DNA from: an uncultured Aquimarina sp.
GTDB taxonomy: Bacteria; Bacteroidota; Bacteroidia; Flavobacteriales; Flavobacteriaceae
Direction of reading: 5' to 3'
Assembly: GCA_947492105.1 (NCBI GenBank)
Contig: CANLMN010000001.1
Span: 372,001 to 436,000, forward strand
DNA length: 64,000 nucleotides
Shown: positions 58,608 to 64,000 of the stretch, piece after piece
How the letters are laid out: every line of letters starts with the position of its first letter
Numbering within the stretch: position 1 is the first letter of the stretch
The notes under the pieces: generated by a model
What the model was told of the DNA's origin: nothing
The model's input: only the letters and a program-made list of their open reading frames with translations
The model's database searches: none
Translations under genes and position numbers: made by a program

Positions 58608-59271
58608 TACTTAATTTGAGTTAGTTACTCTAATATCCATAAAAAAAACCTTCTCACATCATTCCCGTACACAATTAACATATGATTATTAATAAATTAA
58701 TGCCCCAGATTTTATGAATTATCGTATAATTTGCTTTTTATACTCAGAACTCGCTTTGACTTTTTCTTTTCTGTAAAAAATGGATTAAATTACTCCATAG
58801 TTCGTTACTCTTCTCATCCTTTGCGCTACTATGAATTTCAAGAAGTGCCCTATTTCATCTCATTTTCCGTCCAAAACGAAAAATCAAGAAGAGTTCTACT
58901 ACAATCTAGACCTATAAATTCGTATTAACGACACAGTTACTTTTTTACACAAAACACTGCAATTATGTTGCACAGTCGTAGCTATGGAATATATGAACCA
59001 TGTAATATGCGACACTCTACACCTAATTATTTGTATACATCAAAAACAAAACGATGACGGCTCAAAAAATTTGACGTTTGAACAAATAACAATGAGAAAC
59101 AATCGAGATAAAGCAAATTTTTAAAATCTCGATCTAATGCTACTACTTATAAAACATCTGACACCTATCATCTCAAAACAATTTACTAGAACAACGCTAT
59201 CATTTTTGATTATTTTTCTTGGATTTGATCACGCTCACTGATCCAGCATGCATTCTAAATTAAATTTTTTA

Positions 59272-59289
59272 TTTCAATAATTACTGAAA
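59272..59289. promoter_or_regulatory. Palindromic operator upstream of the GbsR-type gene
   Basis: TTTCAATAATTACTGAAA, an 18-base near-perfect palindrome. The identical 18 bases occur at 59883-59900 upstream of the next operon. It ends 15 bases before the -7 box of the regulator, so binding would cover the -33 region. Likely site for the regulator itself (inference). Confidence 0.75.
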
Positions 59290-59304
59290 GTTCGAAATAT
59301 TGAA

Positions 59305-59312
59305 TATATTTG
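59305..59312 (+). promoter_or_regulatory. -7 box of the GbsR-type gene
   Basis: TATATTTG fits TAnnTTTG and ends four bases before the ATG at 59317, so the mRNA would be leaderless or nearly so. Confidence 0.6.
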
Positions 59313-59316
59313 TATT

Positions 59317-59820
59317 ATGGAATTACAAGAAGCAAAAGAAAAATTCATTTCTACTTGGGGCTCATTAGGGACACTATGGGGAATTAACAAAGCTATGGCG
59401 CAGATACATGCATTATTATGGATTTCTCCGGATCCATTATCCATGGAAGATATTATGGAAGAACTACATATCTCGAGAGGAAACACCAGCACCAACTTAA
59501 GACAACTTATGGATTGGGGAATTGTATATAAAGAAAACAAAATTGGAGAACGCAAGGAGTATTTCGCTTCAGAAAAAGATGTACAAGAGCTCTCCAAACA
59601 AATTGCCAAAGAACGTAGTCGAAGGGAAATTGAACCAACGATCAAAGTTCTAAAAGAAATATCACGAATCAAGGATGATGGAAGTCCACAAACCAAAGAG
59701 TTTATACAACAGACATCCGCACTATATGAGTTAGCAGATACCGCAAATACCATGTTGAACAAAGTTGTGAATCAGGAGCACAATTGGATTACCAAAACCC
59801 TGATCAAATTGATCAAATAA
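59317..59820 (+). CDS. GbsR/MarR-type transcriptional regulator
   Basis: 167 aa. GbsR-family features: MELQEAKEKFISTWGSLGTL, ISPDPLSMEDIMEELHISRG as start of the winged helix, GNTSTNLRQLMDWGIVYK as recognition helix and wing, and a C-terminal dimerisation helix (NRxx-like ERSRREIEPTIKVLKEISRI). It probably represses itself and the operon that follows through the shared palindrome. Effector unknown. It is followed by a terminator with a TTCG loop. Confidence 0.88.
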   Translation: MELQEAKEKFISTWGSLGTLWGINKAMAQIHALLWISPDPLSMEDIMEELHISRGNTSTNLRQLMDWGIVYKENKIGERKEYFASEKDVQELSKQIAKERSRREIEPTIKVLKEISRIKDDGSPQTKEFIQQTSALYELADTANTMLNKVVNQEHNWITKTLIKLIK

Positions 59821-59847
59821 AAAACGTCCTATCAATACTCATACTCC

Positions 59848-59868
59848 AAAAGGATTTCGATCCTTTTT
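59848..59868 (+). terminator. Terminator with TTCG loop after the regulator
   Basis: AAAAGGAT, TTCG, ATCCTTTTT: an 8-base stem with the very stable TTCG tetraloop and a T-run, 27 bases after the regulator stop. It separates regulator transcription from the operon. Confidence 0.88.
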
Positions 59869-59882
59869 CTTTCAATAATAAG

Positions 59883-59900
59883 TTTCAATAATTACTGAAA
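59883..59900. promoter_or_regulatory. Second copy of the palindromic operator, before the four-gene operon
   Basis: The same 18 bases as 59272-59289, here extended to AGTTTCA ... TGAAACT, 19 bases before the first ATG of the operon. A half-site TTTCAATAAT lies at 59870-59879. No -7 box of the usual form was found between it and the ATG. Confidence 0.75.
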
Positions 59901-59919
59901 CTACAGAATTAACAAAAAC

Positions 59920-60264
59920 ATGAATTTCAACATTCTTACATACTCCTTATTCCTTGCCATCAACACTTTGATTATCATTAAAATTGGTCATATCTGTCAC
60001 AAAAACGGCAAAATATTTATAAGGGCTATCCTTTCCGAAAATAACAAACTGACATCCGAAATCAGTAAACTACTTCTGATGGGGTACTATTTGATCAACA
60101 TTGGATATGTGGTCTTCATAACCCATAACTGGAAACCCCTCCATGCTATTATTCAAATTGTAGAGAGTATCGCTACAAAAACATCCATCATACTCTTTAT
60201 TCTAGCTTTTCTGCACTACTTCAATATTTTTTGGATCAGTCATTACATCAAAAACTTTAAATAA
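59920..60264 (+). CDS. Small three-helix membrane protein, paralogue A
   Basis: 114 aa with hydrophobic segments at about 5-23, 50-68 and 86-104. Not recognised as a known family. It shares with the next gene the block KNGKIFIRAIL and LLLMGYYLINIGYVVFI (KNGKIFMLDIF and RLFEVGFYLLNLGWALLI there), so the two are paralogues. It is the first gene of the operator-controlled operon. Confidence 0.75.
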   Translation: MNFNILTYSLFLAINTLIIIKIGHICHKNGKIFIRAILSENNKLTSEISKLLLMGYYLINIGYVVFITHNWKPLHAIIQIVESIATKTSIILFILAFLHYFNIFWISHYIKNFK

Positions 60265-60279
60265 TTTAATTATAAAACT

Positions 60280-60663
60280 ATGGAAACTTCAAAAATTTTA
60301 ATTGGATATCTTATCTATTTACCGATCACCATTCTCCTGACCTATTTTGTTTCTAGAACACTCTTCAAAAATGGCAAAATTTTTATGCTTGATATTTTCA
60401 AAGGCAAAGAAGGGATTGCAAATGCCACCAATCGTTTATTCGAAGTCGGTTTTTATTTACTCAATCTAGGCTGGGCACTATTAATCCTCAAATTTGAGGA
60501 TAATCAATTCAACAACACTTATCAAAATTTGATTGAAATACTAAGCGCCAAAATTGGTGGATTTTCGATGTATCTAGGAGCGATGTTATTCCTCAACGTG
60601 TTTTTATTCTTTAGAGGTAGAAAAAAAAGTACATCAACCATACAAGCAACAACAAACGCCTAA
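60280..60663 (+). CDS. Small three-helix membrane protein, paralogue B
   Basis: 127 aa, hydrophobic segments at about 7-24, 54-72 and 90-110, with a basic C-terminal tail (RGRKKSTSTIQATTNA). Paralogue of the gene 15 bases upstream. It may form a heteromeric membrane unit with it (inference). Four bases before the methyltransferase. Confidence 0.75.
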   Translation: METSKILIGYLIYLPITILLTYFVSRTLFKNGKIFMLDIFKGKEGIANATNRLFEVGFYLLNLGWALLILKFEDNQFNNTYQNLIEILSAKIGGFSMYLGAMLFLNVFLFFRGRKKSTSTIQATTNA

Positions 60664-60667
60664 TTCC

Positions 60668-61546
60668 ATGAAGACAATAACTTTAGCCCACCTCACAAAA
60701 CTTCAGAAAACCACTAAGGAAAAAGTAACAGAATTTTATGATGAAGCCACAGAGGATTATGAATTTTGGAGCAAGGATTATAATATGCATTTTGGGTATT
60801 TTAAATTTTTAAAAACGAACCCTTTTCGTAGAGACTCCATGCTCAATGAAATGAATGCACAGGTTCTTGACAGACTACAACTCCAAAAAAAAGCAAATCT
60901 CATTACAGATTTTGGATGTGGTATGGGAGGTAGTATGCGTTACGCATTAAAAAAAGACCCAAGCTTGTCCATCATTGGTCTAACGCTCTCTCCTTTTCAA
61001 GTACAACAAGGGAATAAACTGCTTCAAAACCTTAATGGTATCATTACGAAACAAAACTATAACAATACTACAATCAAAAGCACTTCTATCGATGGTATTA
61101 TTGCCATAGAAAGTCTATGTCATAATGGTCATCAAAGAAAGAGCTTAGAGGAAGCCTATCGTATCTTGAAACCAAAATCTCGGTTGGTAATTGCAGATGC
61201 CTTCTTAAAAAAAGAAGTTTCTCAACTCTGCTTAGGCACTAAGTTTTGCTATCAAAAACTATGTCATGGCTGGAGCTTAGAGCGATTAAGCACTATAAAA
61301 TCAATGGAATACCATTTATCAACCATAGGATTTCGTAATATCAAAATCACCAATGTTTCCTTTCGAGTAGCGCCTTCGGTATTCCATGTACCTTTTGCTA
61401 TCACTGGATTTTTAGCACAAAAAGTGTTAAAACGCCAATCTATAAAACCTCAAAGCTGGAAAAATTTAATAGGCTCCTTCTTTGCATTATTATCTGGTTT
61501 ACACCTCAGAAGTTTTGGATACTATATCATATCAGCAGAAAAATAG
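60668..61546 (+). CDS. SAM-dependent methyltransferase
   Basis: 292 aa. Class I methyltransferase with motif I NLITDFGCGMGGSMRYAL (about 77-94) and a following SIIGLTLSPFQVQQGNKLLQ, as in tocopherol/cyclopropane-type enzymes acting on small lipophilic substrates. TSIDGIIAIESLCHNGHQRK and EEAYRILKPKSRLVIADAFL are the later motifs. Hydrophobic patches near the C-terminus (FALLSGLHLRSFGYYIISAE) suggest membrane proximity. Substrate unknown. Confidence 0.82.
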   Translation: MKTITLAHLTKLQKTTKEKVTEFYDEATEDYEFWSKDYNMHFGYFKFLKTNPFRRDSMLNEMNAQVLDRLQLQKKANLITDFGCGMGGSMRYALKKDPSLSIIGLTLSPFQVQQGNKLLQNLNGIITKQNYNNTTIKSTSIDGIIAIESLCHNGHQRKSLEEAYRILKPKSRLVIADAFLKKEVSQLCLGTKFCYQKLCHGWSLERLSTIKSMEYHLSTIGFRNIKITNVSFRVAPSVFHVPFAITGFLAQKVLKRQSIKPQSWKNLIGSFFALLSGLHLRSFGYYIISAEK

Positions 61547-61570
61547 TACTCATCGAAAAAACTTAAAAAA

Positions 61571-62548
61571 ATGAAAAAACTCATCATAGCAGCTGGAACA
61601 GGATTTTTGGGTACTATCTTAATTGAATATTTCAAACCCAGAGTACAAAAAATTATTGTTTTAACTCGTAGCACACCAAAGAATACAAATGGTGTCCATT
61701 ATGTCCATTGGAATGCCAAGACACTAGGTCCTTGGGTATCCGAACTAGAACATGCGGATGTATTAATTAATATGACAGGCAGAACCGTCGACTGCAGATA
61801 TACATCAGTCAATAAAGAAGTAATCCTAAAATCGAGAATCGAATCTACTGTAGTCCTGAACAAAGCTATATTACAATCAAAAAATCCTCCAAAAATTTGG
61901 CTTAATTCTTCTACTGCTACAATTTATAAACATTCTCTTGACAAAGAAATGGACGAAACTTCTGGAGTGTACGGAACTGGATTTTCTGAAACTGTCGCCC
62001 AAAAATGGGAAACTGCTTTCTTTGACAACAAAACAGAAGGCGTCCGTAAGGTTGCACTAAGAACAGCTATTGTTTTAGGCAAAAATGGTGGTGCGTTGCA
62101 ACCAATGATCAATCTTACAAAATTTGGAATCGGTGGAAAACAAGGAAATGGAAATCAAAAATTTAGTTGGATACATGAATTAGATTTTGCAAGAAGCATA
62201 GCATTTATCATTGCACACCCAAAGATCAAGGGTCCTGTAAACATTGTAGCTCCACAACCTACCACCAACGCACAATTAATGCAACATTTACAAAAAACAC
62301 TGAACATCCAATTTGCACTTCCGATATCAAAGTTCCTGTTGAAAATAGGGGCTATAATTATACGTACCGAAACAGAATTAGTTCTCAAAAGCAGATATGT
62401 TGTCCCCAAAAAACTCTTAGATTACGGATACAAATTCACACACCCTCAACTACAACCTGCATTGACAGATCTCCTTTCAAAACACCTTGTACATGACGAT
62501 CACCAAACGACATTTGATTCTGAATGTGATAATAAAAAAAGTCTTTAA
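61571..62548 (+). CDS. TIGR01777-family NAD(P)-dependent epimerase/dehydratase-like protein
   Basis: 325 aa. Extended SDR with AAGTGFLGTILIEYF (nucleotide-binding), SELEHADVLINMTGRTVDCR and RTAIVLGKNGGALQPMINLT, and a DUF1731-like C-terminal part (YVVPKKLLDYGYKFTHPQLQ). The usual catalytic Tyr-Lys is unclear, as in many members of the family. Last gene of the operator-controlled operon. Reaction unknown. Confidence 0.85.
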   Translation: MKKLIIAAGTGFLGTILIEYFKPRVQKIIVLTRSTPKNTNGVHYVHWNAKTLGPWVSELEHADVLINMTGRTVDCRYTSVNKEVILKSRIESTVVLNKAILQSKNPPKIWLNSSTATIYKHSLDKEMDETSGVYGTGFSETVAQKWETAFFDNKTEGVRKVALRTAIVLGKNGGALQPMINLTKFGIGGKQGNGNQKFSWIHELDFARSIAFIIAHPKIKGPVNIVAPQPTTNAQLMQHLQKTLNIQFALPISKFLLKIGAIIIRTETELVLKSRYVVPKKLLDYGYKFTHPQLQPALTDLLSKHLVHDDHQTTFDSECDNKKSL

Positions 62549-62566
62549 TTCTATTCAGAACTTTGG

Positions 62567-62604
62567 GTTTTTATCAAAAACAAACTTCTAGAATTGATAA
62601 AAAC
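62567..62604. terminator. Weak hairpin after the epimerase gene
   Basis: GTTTTTATCAA pairs with TTGATAAAAAC (11 bases, loop of 16). No T-run follows, so termination is uncertain. Confidence 0.35.
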
Positions 62605-62764
62605 TATGCTCCCACCTAAGCACCGTGACAGAAATCTCCTCCAAGGTTGTTCTTAATAATTTGAGATCAATTAAAAAATCATTAATTTTAGAACCAGCAT
62701 AAGAATAACTTTACCAAGTGGTTACGCACAGTTATTAATGACATTTGAAATTAAATTAAGAAAA

Positions 62765-64000
62765 ATGAAAAAACTATTATTAATTACCGCTATTATTCTT
62801 TGTCTAGTGAACTGTCAATCCAAAAAATCTCCTGAATCAAAAGTTAAAAAGGATACTAATATCGTTATTGGACAAAAAGATACGGTGTATTCAGATATTC
62901 TAAAAGAATACAGAGAAATATGGGTACATCTACCAAAAAGTGCAAGAAATACAACAACTGGTTCTGCCAAGTATCCCGTTGTATATTTATTAGATGGAAG
63001 TGCTCATTTTTATTCGGTTACAGGAATGATAAAACAACTAAGTACTACAAATGGTAACACCATATCACCAGAAATGATTGTTATTGGTATACCAAACACT
63101 GATAGAATTAGAGATTTAACGCCCACTCATGTTAATGAATTTAATGGAGACTCTATTCCTTTTAGAACATCCGGTGGGGGAAAAAACTTTTTGAGCTTTA
63201 TTGAAAAAGAATTGATACCCCATGTCCAAAAATCATATCCAGCTTCAAGCTATAGAACATTTATCGGTCATTCTTTAGGCGGTCTAGTCGTCATAGATGC
63301 TTTGGTGGATCGTCCCGATTTGTTTGATAATTACATTGCAATTGATCCAAGTTTATGGTGGGACAATCAAAAGTTACTAAAAAGAGTAGAGGGGATTTTC
63401 AAAACTAATACATATACTGGTAAATCTTTATATCTTGGTGTTGCAAATACGTTGGGTGCAGGAATTGATTTTAACGAAGTACAAAACGATACAACAGAAG
63501 ACACAAAACACATACGATCTATTATAGAGTTTGCCAAAACAACCGAAAGCATACCTGACAATGGGCTAAACTTTAAATGGAAGTATTACGCTAATGATAG
63601 TCATAGCAGTGTTCCTTTGATTACAGAGTATGATGCCATTCATTTTCTTTTTCCTTGGTATGAACTAAAAGGTTTGGATCAGTTTTTTGATCCAAATTCA
63701 ACTGCTACAACCGACGATTTGATATCTTTTTTAGACGCTCACTACAAAACCATTTCAAATAATTTTGGATACAACGTACTTCCTCCCGAATCATTTATTA
63801 ATAACCTTGGATATACATTTAATGATAATCCAAACACTCTAGACAAAGCTCATGCTTTATTCAATTTGAATATCCAGAACTATCCAAATAGTTCTAAAGT
63901 TTACGATTCTATGGGCGATTGTTATTTGGCACAACAAGATTCTATTAAAGCTTTAGAATTTTTCACTAAAGCCCTAAAGGTCGGTAAAAACGAGTATTCT
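62765..64000 (+). CDS. Esterase-like lipoprotein, 3' end cut by window edge
   Basis: 412 codons present. Lipobox ILCLVNCQS (Cys17). Alpha/beta-hydrolase of the Fes/FrsA putative-esterase type: YPVVYLLDGSAHFYSVTG, the nucleophile in FIGHSLGGLVVID (Ser170), AIDPSLWWD and YYANDSHSSVP with the catalytic His. After the hydrolase domain (to about residue 275) come TPR-like helices (SKVYDSMGDCYLAQQDSIKA) that run off the window. Siderophore-esterase-like or general esterase; substrate unknown. Confidence 0.85.
   Translation, partial: MKKLLLITAIILCLVNCQSKKSPESKVKKDTNIVIGQKDTVYSDILKEYREIWVHLPKSARNTTTGSAKYPVVYLLDGSAHFYSVTGMIKQLSTTNGNTISPEMIVIGIPNTDRIRDLTPTHVNEFNGDSIPFRTSGGGKNFLSFIEKELIPHVQKSYPASSYRTFIGHSLGGLVVIDALVDRPDLFDNYIAIDPSLWWDNQKLLKRVEGIFKTNTYTGKSLYLGVANTLGAGIDFNEVQNDTTEDTKHIRSIIEFAKTTESIPDNGLNFKWKYYANDSHSSVPLITEYDAIHFLFPWYELKGLDQFFDPNSTATTDDLISFLDAHYKTISNNFGYNVLPPESFINNLGYTFNDNPNTLDKAHALFNLNIQNYPNSSKVYDSMGDCYLAQQDSIKALEFFTKALKVGKNEYS

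Larger units (their letters stand above)
58608..59316. other. Spacer between the M28 peptidase and the GbsR-type regulator
   Basis: 709 bases with no supportable gene. It contains an 8-base inverted repeat (ATCGAGAT at 59102-59109 with ATCTCGAT at 59126-59133) and, at its end, the operator and -7 box of the regulator. Confidence 0.5.

Noticed and set aside
58731-58928. Plus-strand frame of 65 codons before the regulator
   Set aside because: Starts with a rare codon, has no family signal and lies in a spacer; probably chance.

Overview
The window is a low-GC stretch of a chromosome from a flavobacterium (Bacteroidota, probably family Flavobacteriaceae). The evidence is two tandem SusC/SusD outer-membrane uptake pairs, a peptidase ending in a type IX secretion sorting domain, Bacteroidota-type promoters (-7 box TAnnTTTG) and the flavobacterial gene order of the ribosomal region. 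I cannot fix the genus from sequence reading alone. No tRNA, rRNA, CRISPR array or complete insertion sequence was seen.

Layout. (1) 1-20.2 kb, all on the minus strand: the 5' part of enolase, carA, and the whole str-S10-spc-alpha ribosomal block (rpsL, rpsG, fusA, rpsJ, rplC through secY, infA, rpmJ, rpsM, rpsK, rpsD, rpoA, rplQ). Four hairpins with a U-run cut this block: after rplQ, between rpsK and rpsD, between rplO and secY, and between rpsJ and rplC. Two of these gaps also hold palindromes or repeats that look regulatory. (2) 20.4-34.2 kb, plus strand: an Omp85-like outer-membrane protein, then SusC/SusD pair 1, a 1.2 kb non-coding gap rich in hairpins, SusC/SusD pair 2 and a small surface-type lipoprotein. 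(3) 34.3-45.3 kb, plus strand: the most unusual region. A 1149-residue Ig/PKD-repeat lipoprotein is followed by an extended Hcp/TssD, a 1143-residue protein resembling a type VI secretion effector with an OmpA-like domain, and four abutting lipoprotein genes with degenerate SUMF1 (formylglycine-generating-enzyme-like) folds. A six-codon stub of a fifth copy ends where a foldback repeat begins. The set reads as a type VI secretion cargo island without the secretion machine. (4) 45.3-58.6 kb: a glycine-rich micro-ORF, a DUF1569 protein, mpl, a TPR protein, a DUF4136 lipoprotein, obgE, adk, purK, purE, an M3 oligopeptidase and a secreted M28 peptidase, with several foldback repeats in the gaps. 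(5) 59.3-64 kb: a GbsR/MarR-type regulator whose palindromic operator recurs in front of the next operon (two paralogous membrane proteins, a methyltransferase and a TIGR01777 epimerase), then an esterase lipoprotein cut by the window edge.

How the parts work together: region 1 is core translation and secretion; region 2 is nutrient uptake across the outer membrane; region 3 is probably interbacterial antagonism, with the SUMF1 lipoproteins as candidate immunity or accessory factors (inference); region 4 mixes housekeeping (purine synthesis, wall recycling, peptide degradation) with repeat-laden spacers; region 5 is a small self-regulated operon of unknown pathway. Functions named for families rest on recognisable motifs. 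Roles of the island, the repeats and the leaders are inference.
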